A stretch of DNA of 36,396 nt from contig JAJPJC010000013.1 in the NCBI GenBank assembly GCA_021324445.1, positions 1-36,396 of the forward strand, given 5' to 3'. The notes beneath the pieces were generated by a model. The model was not told the DNA's origin. It searched no databases and was given only the letters and a program-made list of their open reading frames with translations. Below, piece after piece: positions 24,752-32,757 of this stretch (the stretch's first letter is position 1; each line of letters opens with the position of its first letter). Position numbers and translations under genes: made by a program. Source of the stretch: Isosphaeraceae bacterium (GTDB lineage Bacteria > Planctomycetota > Planctomycetia > Isosphaerales > Isosphaeraceae).

Positions 24752-25045
24752 CTAGAAGTTATCTGGTCCATGCTGGACTTCACCATCCGGTCCGATGTTG
24801 GTGTGTTTGCCGTCAGGATGCTGGACATCCCAGTGGAAATCATCGGGATCTGGGGTGATATGCGGCTTCCATTCATTGCCCGCCGCATCGAGATAGCCAT
24901 CCTCGTCACCGCGCGGAGGTCTCCGCAGCCAGTCAGGCCGAGGTGGCACATCGGGATGCGGGCCGCCTCGCGGCAACTTGTCCCAAGGATGCTTGGTCGG
25001 CCAGGTGGGTTGCTCTCCTCCCGAATCCGGCCGTCGACGTGCCAT
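24752..25045 (-). CDS. Small protein resembling a polymorphic-toxin C-terminal domain
   Basis: A 97-residue protein; GAAGGA about 10 nt upstream supports ATG 25045. The first 48 residues are Pro/Arg/Gly-rich and look disordered. The last 48 form a compact block: DAAGNEWKPHITPDPDD, HWDVQ (71-75), DGKHTNIGPDGEVQHGPDNF. Aromatic/His blocks of the HWDVQ...G-x-HTN-x-x-PDG type are found at the C-terminal tips of polymorphic toxins, usually behind long secretion modules. Here it is an unattached mini-gene followed by a probable immunity gene. There is no signal peptide. The pair is less GC-rich than its neighbours, suggesting acquisition. The enzymatic activity is not predictable from the sequence. 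Confidence 0.6.
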   Translation of the reverse strand: MARRRPDSGGEQPTWPTKHPWDKLPRGGPHPDVPPRPDWLRRPPRGDEDGYLDAAGNEWKPHITPDPDDFHWDVQHPDGKHTNIGPDGEVQHGPDNF

Positions 25046-25131
25046 CCCGGTGAGTTCCTTCGTCTCGGGTATCTCCTGATGAGCCCTCCATTTGGATAGA
25101 GCATTGCGGGGAATTGGTCAAGCGATCTGCT

Positions 25132-26145
<1,014 letters not shown>

Positions 26146-26184
26146 GGTCGACCGCCCTCCATCAGCAAAGGTAGCAATCCCAAC

Positions 26185-26220
26185 AAAAAAGCCCCGCGAC
26201 CTTGCGACAGGTCCCGGGGC
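26185..26220 (-). terminator. Intrinsic terminator / attenuator in front of aroF
   Basis: On the minus strand GCCCCGGGACCT, a 6-nt loop GTCGCA, and AGGTCGCGGGGC form an 11-bp stem with one G-G mismatch, followed directly by TTTTTT (26190-26185). It points towards aroF and ends about 40 bp before its start codon. The only upstream ORF on this strand is the Trp-rich leader. It therefore acts either as the terminator of an attenuator (preferred) or as a plain stop for the leader transcript. Confidence 0.85.
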
Positions 26221-26287
26221 CGAACGTGTAAGCTTCAAATTGAGTCGGGAGTTAGGGCGATACTCCGGACGCGGCCCGGCGACCTGT
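26207..26287 (-). promoter_or_regulatory. Predicted antiterminator pairing
   Basis: The minus-strand segment ACAGGTCGCCGGGCC (26287-26273), inside the end of the leader ORF, is complementary at 13 of 15 positions to GGCCCCGGGACCTGT (26221-26207), the 5' arm of the terminator. The two structures exclude each other. An earlier leader segment GACGCGG (26356-26350) is perfectly complementary to CCGCGTC (26274-26268), next to the antiterminator arm, and could act as the protector (1:2) pairing when no ribosome stalls. Pairings were found by eye; energies were not computed. Confidence 0.6.
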
Positions 26288-26365
26288 TGGGGAGCTCTTA
26301 AACGTCCAAGCCCACCACCAGCCATCCGCGAAGAGCAGGCGGTAGCTACCCGCGTCGGTCCGCAT
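26252..26365 (-). CDS. Trp-rich leader peptide upstream of aroF
   Basis: A 37-codon ORF starting at ATG 26365, with GGAGG at 26382-26378 (12 nt spacing), and ending at TAA 26254-26252, about 30 bp before the terminator hairpin. Its centre is GWWWAWTF: Trp codons 16, 17, 18 and 20 (26320-26306), with Phe12, Phe22 and Tyr8 nearby. Tandem codons for the pathway end product, followed by competing antiterminator and terminator hairpins and then the pathway gene, are the hallmark of ribosome-mediated attenuation of the trpL type. Ribosome stalling at the Trp codons would cover 26356-26350, allow the antiterminator to form and let transcription enter aroF. The frame is also in the shadow of no other gene. 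The peptide itself probably has no function. Confidence 0.75.
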   Translation of the reverse strand: MRTDAGSYRLLFADGWWWAWTFKSSPTGRRAASGVSP

Positions 26366-26377
26366 CAACGAACCAAG

Positions 26378-26481
26378 CCTCCGGTGTTGTCTCTCAATCC
26401 TTGTTATGATGGAGAGAAAGCTGTGTGGCTGCCCTGCGGGCAACCCGTCGGCTGCCGTTTTTCAATCCTTGTTATGATGGA
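26378..26481. repeat. Two CRISPR-like 36-bp repeats with a 32-bp spacer
   Basis: Copies at 26378-26413 and 26446-26481 share an identical 20-bp right part (TCAATCCTTGTTATGATGGA) and about 29 of 36 positions overall; the period is 68 bp. Read on the minus strand the shared part is TCCATCATAACAAGGATTGA, resembling the 3' part of many CRISPR repeats that end in ATTGAAAC. Decayed partial copies may exist at about 26581-26603 (CGGCTGCCCGTCTCAATCC) and 26641-26654 (CGTCGGCTGCCGTT). No cas gene is in the window. The first copy abuts the ribosome site of the aroF leader, so a duplicated promoter segment is the alternative. Confidence 0.5.
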
Positions 26482-27252
26482 TCGGCTGCACTGTCGCGAT
26501 ACTCAGTGAAGAGCAGGTCCGACCAGGCTCGAGACCGGGTAGGCTCGAGCCTGGCCGATCCCAACCGTAAGGTTATGGTACTGGCGGCTGCCCGTCTCAA
26601 TCCGCGCCCGGACCAAGTCCGGGAGGATCTCGCAGCAGCCCGTCGGCTGCCGTTAGGCGAGCCGCCCCTGGTTATCACTACACACGCGATCACCTCCTTT
26701 CGTTCTAGCCTCCCCGGTCCCGCTGGAGACCAGCCTCGAGCAGGAGCGGGCTCTAGTCCGTCGCGCCACGGTCACGCGACACGAAAGTCGGTCGACACGT
26801 GTGTGTTGTCTCGACCGACAAAGCTAATGTATCCCCCCGCCACGCCCGGATCAACAGGGCAATTGGAAAAAACGCAGACTCCGCGGATCGGGTGATCCCG
26901 CCGGGTTCCGCTGGACCGACCACCTTCCGCGGCCCAGGGAGCACTTGGTTGGCGCCCGGCGGCGCCTCCGGGAGACGGGACCGAGGTGAATGATCCGAAG
27001 GAATGCGGCGATCCGGGAGTCGGAGCCATGTGGCGATCCGTGTCGATTCAGGCCGGGGTTCCCGTCGCGGTGGCATCGATGGTGTTGGCCGGTCTCCCAG
27101 AGGGTCAGGTCGAGAAGGCGGTCGCCGAAGGCCTGGGCCGCAAGTCGAGCGGGACGATTCGACGGGGCCGCCAACGCCGATCGAGGAGGCACGCGCCGCG
27201 ATCGGATGCCCCTTCCCGAAAAACGGCGCGGCACTCCGTTGACAGCCATCAT
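26482..27252. other. Long spacer upstream of the BlaI gene
   Basis: No gene is convincingly supported. One plus-strand frame, 26986-27264, has a weak GAGGTGA site and an Ala/Val-rich middle (VAVASMVLAGLPEGQVEKAVAEGL), but its end is Arg/His-rich and runs into the operator, so I leave it out. The stretch holds a perfect inverted repeat at 26523-26554 and possible decayed CRISPR-like units at 26581-26654. Confidence 0.4.
26523..26554. repeat. 11-bp perfect inverted repeat
   Basis: CCAGGCTCGAG (26523-26533) and CTCGAGCCTGG (26544-26554) flank a 10-nt loop. There is no T-tract on either side. It could be a hairpin at the end of a transcript or a binding site. Confidence 0.6.
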
Positions 27253-27278
27253 CTACTCCGGTAAATTTACCGCGGTAG
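27253..27278. promoter_or_regulatory. Palindromic BlaI-type operator
   Basis: The core CGGTAAATTTACCG (27259-27272) is a perfect 14-bp palindrome, extended by CTAC (27253-27256) and GTAG (27275-27278) for a 26-bp dyad with only two non-pairing positions on each side. It lies 29 bp upstream of the blaI-like gene. BlaI/MecI repressors bind dyads containing TAC...GTA half-sites and control their own operon, so this is the expected autoregulatory site. Confidence 0.8.
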
Positions 27279-27307
27279 ACGACACTCCGGGTCGGGAGGC
27301 CATGGCG

Positions 27308-27682
27308 ATGGGTGAGGCGCAACTGGGACGGATGCAGTTCCGGATCATGCAAGTGCTCTGGGATCGGGGTCGGGCGAATGCGCGCGAAATCACTCAGGCG
27401 CTCAACGAGACCGAGGCGGTCGCCCACAGCACGGTGCAGACGCTCTTGCGGCAACTGGAGGCCAAGGGGGCGGTCGGCCATGAGGCCGAGAACCGCACGT
27501 TCGTGTTCTTCCCCCGTTTGCGAGAAGACAAGGTCAAGCGGACGGCGGCCCGCGAGCTGCTGGAGCGCGTTTTCGGCGGCAATGTGGGTAGCCTGGTGGT
27601 CCACCTGCTCAAGAGCGAGCGGCTATCCCGGGCGGAGCTGGACGAACTCCACCGGCTGATCGACCAACAGCGGAACGATTGA
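27308..27682 (+). CDS. BlaI/MecI-family transcriptional repressor
   Basis: A 124-residue winged-helix repressor. ATG 27308 is preferred over ATG 27302 because GGGAGG (27294-27299) then has 8 nt spacing instead of 2. The winged helix covers about residues 4-75: LGRMQFRIMQVLWDRGRANAREI, then recognition helix AHSTVQTLLRQLEAKGAV and wing AENRTFVFFP. A C-terminal dimerisation helix region (FGGNVGSLVVHLLKSERLSRAELDELHRLI) contains the usual site of proteolytic inactivation in this family (around the Asn/Phe junction in FGGNVG; the exact bond is inferred). The M56 peptidase gene follows 13 bp downstream. The palindromic operator in front implies autoregulation. Confidence 0.92.
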   Translation: MGEAQLGRMQFRIMQVLWDRGRANAREITQALNETEAVAHSTVQTLLRQLEAKGAVGHEAENRTFVFFPRLREDKVKRTAARELLERVFGGNVGSLVVHLLKSERLSRAELDELHRLIDQQRND

Positions 27683-27695
27683 GGGAGGCGCGGCG

Positions 27696-30600
27696 ATGAC
27701 AGGGCGATTCCTCGCGGCCGGGTCCGTGGCCGCGCTCGATTTGGTGGCGACCTGGCTGATTCAGTCCACCGTGCTCCTGGCCGCCGGCCTGCTCGCCGGC
27801 CGACTCCTGCGGCGACGGGGCCCGGCCATCCAGTCGGCGTGGTATCGTACGACGCTGGCGGCGGTCCTGTTCTGCCCGATCGCCTCGATGGCGATGGCTG
27901 CGATGGGGTTCAGCGGCCTGGTGCTCCACTGGCCCAGCACCATCGCCAGCGAGCCGGCCCGTGGCACGATCGCCGATCCAGACCGAGATCGGCTCCGGAG
28001 CATCGCCGAGCGCGACGTCAACCCGATAGAGATCGACCCGGCTCAGATGTCCCTCCCTCCGACGGTGGCCGAGGTCAGCCGGCTAGCGGATCAACCTGAG
28101 CCCGCGGCGGGGCCCTCGCCGCCAGCCGAATCCCCGAGCGTCACCACGACCGCGACGAGCCCCACCGTCGCGGACGATCCGCCAAGCCTGCTCGCAGTGA
28201 TCGGTTGGGCGGGATCAATGCTCCTGGCGGCCTGGCTGCTGGGCGCGGCGGTGCTCAGCACGCGGTTGCTGATCGGCCATCGCCGCATGGTCGCGCTGCG
28301 GTCGGCGGCCCTCCCGGCCGAGCCCGATGCTGCGGCACTCTGTTCCGACCTCGCCCGACGGATGCGCGTGTCTGCTCCCACCGTGCTCCGGAGCCCGTTC
28401 CTCTCCAGTCCCTGCCTGGACGGACTCCGCCGCCCTGCGATCCTCTTGCCCGACGACGCCGCGGACAACCTGCGCGAGACCTTCGTCCACGAGCTGGCGC
28501 ACCTGGCCCGCCACGACGGGTTGTGGAATCTCCTTCGCCAGGCGGCCACAGGCGCCATGTGGGTCCAGCCGCTGCTCTGGCTCCTCTCGCGGCGGATCGA
28601 GGAGACAGCCGAGGAAGTCTGCGATGATTTCGTCGTGGAATTCGGCGCGGACCGAGCCCGATATGCGGGCCACCTGCTCGATCTGGCCGAGCGGCGGCTG
28701 CCGCCCCTGGCGCCCTCGGGCGTGGGAATGATCTCACTGCGGTCGCTCCTGGCGCGGCGGATCGCGCGGATCCTCGACTCGACGCGATCGCTGTCGACCC
28801 GAGCGGGCCGTCGGGCCATCGCCGCCACGATGATCGCCGGCCTGGCCGGCACCCTGCTCACGGGATTGCTCGGCGTCGGCGGTGGAGATCACGAGGTCCT
28901 GGGCGATGAGCCGAAGGTCGAGAAGTCGGCCGTTGATCCGGATCCCACGGCAGCCGCGATCAAGACCCCTGCGGGCACGAAGCGCGTGACCGTGAACGGC
29001 CGTGTGGTCGACCCTGAGGGCCGCCCCATCGCCGGTGCCACCGTCGCCGCGTCGCGATATCGCCGCGGAGGGATCGGGTCTTTCAACCAGTTCTCGGAGC
29101 GGCAGGAGCTCGACCGTGCCCTCACGGAGCGCGATGGCCACTTCCGGTTGACGTTCGAGGACACCGATCCCAGCGGCTCCGAAGACCAGGAACTCTCTGG
29201 CCCCTGGGGCCGACCCGGAATTGTCGCCTGGGCGCCGGGCTTCGGCCCGGTGTGGCCCGAGACACTCGCCCGGGAGGTCACCGAAGACAAACCGTTGAGG
29301 CTCGTCCGCGATGACGTGCCGATCACGGGGCGGGTCGTCGACCTGGAAGGCCGGCCGGTCGCCGGGGCGACCATTCGCGTCCAGATGCTCGAGTGTCCCA
29401 AGGACACCGCGGCCGTCGACCGCTGGCTGGAGGCAGCGGCCAAGGATGCGACCGGAGGAACGCCGCCGCGAAAGAGCTATTTTCCGGCCGCCCAGCAACT
29501 ACCTGGGTGCGAGCCAGCCGTGTCGACCCCAACGACGACCGATTCCGATGGCCGATTCCGATTGACCGGCCTGGGCCGCGACCGATTGGCCATCCTCGAC
29601 ATTCGCGGACCATCGATCACATTCCGGCGCGTCCAGGTGGTGACGCGACGCATGAAGCGGCTGGAGAACCCCGATGCCGAGGGGCCGACGCTGTTCGACC
29701 ACGGCTACTACGGGGCCGACGGCACGATCGTGGTCGAGCCGGGGCAGCCCATCGAAGGCGTCGTCCGCGATCGCGATACCCAGGCGCCGATCCCGGGTGC
29801 CCTCGTCAGCGCGGCGAATCTCGCCGGTTCGATCTGGTTAATCGACGGCCTCGTCACGTCCCAGACCGATGCGCAGGGACGCTACCGGCTGATCGGCCTT
29901 CCCAAAGGGAATGGACACCAACTGAAAGTGTATCCACCGCTCGACCAGCCGTATTTCATCACCGGCGTGACGGCTCCGGGAGGGCCGGGCCTCGAACCGG
30001 TGCGGTTCGACATCTCGCTCAAGCGCGGCCTGTGGATCACGGGGCGCGTGACCGATCGCAAGACGGGTCAGCCCGTGCCGGCGGCCATCCATTATTACCC
30101 ATTCCTCTCGAACACGCTGGCACAAGCCTACCCGAACTTCCAGCCCAATAGCCATTCGCTCCACTGGACCGGCAGCCACTACCGTACTGACGACGCGGGG
30201 CGATTCCGGGTTGTCGGTTTGCCGGGACGCGGGATTGTGGCCGCCAAGAGCTTCGACCGCTCCTACCGCCTCGGCATCGGGGCCGACACGATCCCCGAGC
30301 GACTGTCCCAGCAATCGATGCGTCGCGAGGCGTTGCCGACTTATAACCAGATTCATCCGCAAGACTTCAGTGCGCTGGCCGGAGTGAATCCGGCCGCCGA
30401 CGTGCAGGAGTTCCATCAGGACCTGGTGCTCCAGCCCAGTCCGGCGGTGAGAGTCCATCTCCTGGACCCCGAAGGCAAGCCCCTGACGCATGCCATGACC
30501 TGGGGCCGGTTCCCGCACGAACGGGACTTCGGCGATAACAATCTCTACGATCAGAGCCAGACCCTGGTCTCCGGCCTCGACCCGAAGGAGTCGAGGACGG

Positions 30601-32753
30601 TCGTCTTCCTGCATCGCGTTCGCAAGCTCGGGGCGATCCTCGTCCTCAAAGCGGGTGAAGTGACGGATGACGCCGAGCGCACGGTGACACTCCGGCCTTG
30701 CGCGACCATCACCGGCCGGCTCGTGGACGCCGACGGCAAGCCGGTCACGGGCGGGATCGAGGTCCAACTGAGGAAAGAAGGCAGCCGGCAGAGGGCCAAT
30801 TCTGAGCCCTCGGAACTCTCCCTCCCTGGGCAGGCCCTCGAGGCTGACGGCCGGTTCCGGATCGACAGCCTGGCCCCAGGCGGAAGTTACACGCTCCGTG
30901 CTCGGGACCGGCTGGTCTGGAGCATCAAGATGGAGCCGGAGACGTTCAAGGCGTTCGAGCTGGCCAGCAACCTGGAGGCTGAGCCGGGCCAGGTGATCGA
31001 CCTGGGTACGTTCAACGCCGCAACCGGGCAGCGGATCAAAGGCCCCGAGAAACTGGCCGCCGTCTCGAACGATCAGGGCAAGACCCCCGCCCGCGACGTG
31101 CCGATCACCGGGCGGCTCGTCGACCTGGAAGGCCGGCCGGTCGCTGGGGCGATGGTGCAGGTCACGCAAGTCATCAAACCCAAGGGAAACGACCTGACCC
31201 CCTGGATCGAGGCGGCCAGGCGGGGCGAGCCGCCCTCGATCGCTTCCAATCATCTGAATTACGAGCCACCAATCACACCCGAAGAGAAGCGGCCCAGGGC
31301 CACGACCGATGCCCAGGGCCGGTTCCGCTTCGAGGGTCTCGGCGGCGAGAAAGTCGTCATCGTGGCGGTTCAGGGGCCGGCGATCGCCTTCGCGTCGCTG
31401 CACGTCATCACGCGCCGGACTGAGCCGATCCCTGCGAAGGGCTTCTGGTCGCCTTATGGCTCGGCGGCTCCGAGGGTCTATGGGGCTGATTTCACCTACA
31501 CCGCCCTCCCCAGCCGCCCCATCGAAGGGATCATCCGCGACGCCCAGACCAACCAGCCGATGGTCGGCGTGACTGTGGAGAGCGAGCACTTCGCCGGGGC
31601 CAACATCTCGGGTTTCCACGACGTCAAGGCGACGACCGACGACCAGGGACACTTCCGGCTGGTCGGGCTGCCCAAAGGGCGCGGGAATCAAATCGTCGCG
31701 ATCCCGAATGACGACCAGCCCTATTTCATGCAAGAGGTCTCGGTCCCGGACCCGCCGGGCATCGCGCCGGTCTCGGTCGAGATCGGGTTGCACCGCGGGA
31801 TCTGGATCGAGGGCAAGGTTACGGAGAAGGAGACCGGCCAGCCGGTCCCGAAGGCCTGGCTGAGCTACATGCCCTTCATGGACAACACGTTTGCCCAGGC
31901 AACCCCGGAATTCGGCAAGAATCGCACCATGATGGCCGGGTTCGACGTCCAGGACCGCTACCAGACCAGGGCCGACGGGACTTACCGCCTGGTCGGCCTG
32001 CCGGGCCGGGCGATCGTCGGGGTGACCGCGCACAACAAGTCCTATCGCCAGGGCGCCGGCTCCGAGACGATCCAGGGTATGGACAACCATGGCCACTTCC
32101 CCACCTATTTCAACCCGGTTCCCCCGGGCAAGTACTGGCCCACCTCCATGAAGGAAATCAACCCGACCGAGGACACGAAGACCGTGCACCTGGACTTGCA
32201 GGTCGACTCCGGCGCAACGGTCCGTTTGCGGGTCGTCGATCCCCAGGGCAAGCCGGTCAGCGGTTTGAAGGCGGACGGGCGGGCGCAACGGGGCCGCCGC
32301 GAATGGGACGCCCAGCACGGGGCCGAGCTGAATGTCATCAACCTCGCTCCCGGCGAGGAGCGGAGGGTCCTGGTCCGGAACGAGGAGCGGAAGCTCGGCA
32401 AGGCCGTGCTGGTCCGTGCAGGGGATGACAAGAACGGGCCCGTGGTCGTCACCCTGGAACCGCTGGCGACGATCGTCGGGCGCGTGGCGGATGTGGACGG
32501 CAATCCGGTCCTCGCCGCGACGATCCGGACCGATCCCGTGCCGGGCGGCAGCTACAGCCTCAGCCTGGGCCATGTCTCTACCGGCACCGACGGCAAGTTT
32601 GTCGTCCCCGACGTCCCGGTGGGATGCAACTACGATCTCGTCGTCGAGAGCGGCCGCACGAGCAAACAGCGTCGAGTCGCCTTCCATCAGAACGCCGTGG
32701 TGCGTCCGGGCGAGACCACCGATGTCGGCGAGATCCGGTTCAAGGGAGATTGA
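27696..32753 (+). CDS. M56 (BlaR1/MecR1-like) metallopeptidase with carboxypeptidase-regulatory-like repeats
   Basis: A 1685-residue protein. ATG 27696 follows GGGAGG at 27682-27687. The N-terminal 400 residues are a BlaR1-type membrane peptidase: hydrophobic helices at about 16-36, 53-72, 165-187 and 375-395, zinc site His265-Glu-Leu-Ala-His269 (FVHELAHLARH) and the downstream acidic EEVCDDF. The penicillin-binding sensor of BlaR1 is absent. Instead about 1280 extracytoplasmic residues carry at least nine carboxypeptidase-regulatory-like (Ig-like) units, starting as VTVNGRVVDPEGRPIAGATV, ITGRVVDLEGRPVAGATI, IEGVVRDRDTQAPIPGALV, and so on. The units from residue 541 reappear from 1135, a 594-residue internal duplication. 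Expected role: sense an envelope ligand and cleave the BlaI-like repressor. Confidence 0.88.
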   Translation: MTGRFLAAGSVAALDLVATWLIQSTVLLAAGLLAGRLLRRRGPAIQSAWYRTTLAAVLFCPIASMAMAAMGFSGLVLHWPSTIASEPARGTIADPDRDRLRSIAERDVNPIEIDPAQMSLPPTVAEVSRLADQPEPAAGPSPPAESPSVTTTATSPTVADDPPSLLAVIGWAGSMLLAAWLLGAAVLSTRLLIGHRRMVALRSAALPAEPDAAALCSDLARRMRVSAPTVLRSPFLSSPCLDGLRRPAILLPDDAADNLRETFVHELAHLARHDGLWNLLRQAATGAMWVQPLLWLLSRRIEETAEEVCDDFVVEFGADRARYAGHLLDLAERRLPPLAPSGVGMISLRSLLARRIARILDSTRSLSTRAGRRAIAATMIAGLAGTLLTGLLGVGGGDHEVLGDEPKVEKSAVDPDPTAAAIKTPAGTKRVTVNGRVVDPEGRPIAGATVAASRYRRGGIGSFNQFSERQELDRALTERDGHFRLTFEDTDPSGSEDQELSGPWGRPGIVAWAPGFGPVWPETLAREVTEDKPLRLVRDDVPITGRVVDLEGRPVAGATIRVQMLECPKDTAAVDRWLEAAAKDATGGTPPRKSYFPAAQQLPGCEPAVSTPTTTDSDGRFRLTGLGRDRLAILDIRGPSITFRRVQVVTRRMKRLENPDAEGPTLFDHGYYGADGTIVVEPGQPIEGVVRDRDTQAPIPGALVSAANLAGSIWLIDGLVTSQTDAQGRYRLIGLPKGNGHQLKVYPPLDQPYFITGVTAPGGPGLEPVRFDISLKRGLWITGRVTDRKTGQPVPAAIHYYPFLSNTLAQAYPNFQPNSHSLHWTGSHYRTDDAGRFRVVGLPGRGIVAAKSFDRSYRLGIGADTIPERLSQQSMRREALPTYNQIHPQDFSALAGVNPAADVQEFHQDLVLQPSPAVRVHLLDPEGKPLTHAMTWGRFPHERDFGDNNLYDQSQTLVSGLDPKESRTVVFLHRVRKLGAILVLKAGEVTDDAERTVTLRPCATITGRLVDADGKPVTGGIEVQLRKEGSRQRANSEPSELSLPGQALEADGRFRIDSLAPGGSYTLRARDRLVWSIKMEPETFKAFELASNLEAEPGQVIDLGTFNAATGQRIKGPEKLAAVSNDQGKTPARDVPITGRLVDLEGRPVAGAMVQVTQVIKPKGNDLTPWIEAARRGEPPSIASNHLNYEPPITPEEKRPRATTDAQGRFRFEGLGGEKVVIVAVQGPAIAFASLHVITRRTEPIPAKGFWSPYGSAAPRVYGADFTYTALPSRPIEGIIRDAQTNQPMVGVTVESEHFAGANISGFHDVKATTDDQGHFRLVGLPKGRGNQIVAIPNDDQPYFMQEVSVPDPPGIAPVSVEIGLHRGIWIEGKVTEKETGQPVPKAWLSYMPFMDNTFAQATPEFGKNRTMMAGFDVQDRYQTRADGTYRLVGLPGRAIVGVTAHNKSYRQGAGSETIQGMDNHGHFPTYFNPVPPGKYWPTSMKEINPTEDTKTVHLDLQVDSGATVRLRVVDPQGKPVSGLKADGRAQRGRREWDAQHGAELNVINLAPGEERRVLVRNEERKLGKAVLVRAGDDKNGPVVVTLEPLATIVGRVADVDGNPVLAATIRTDPVPGGSYSLSLGHVSTGTDGKFVVPDVPVGCNYDLVVESGRTSKQRRVAFHQNAVVRPGETTDVGEIRFKGD

Positions 32754-32757
32754 GCCC

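Noticed and set aside
26986..27264. Possible 92-residue protein upstream of blaI
   Set aside because: Weak ribosome site, third-position GC lower than in real genes here, basic tail running into the operator. Not excluded, but not supportable.
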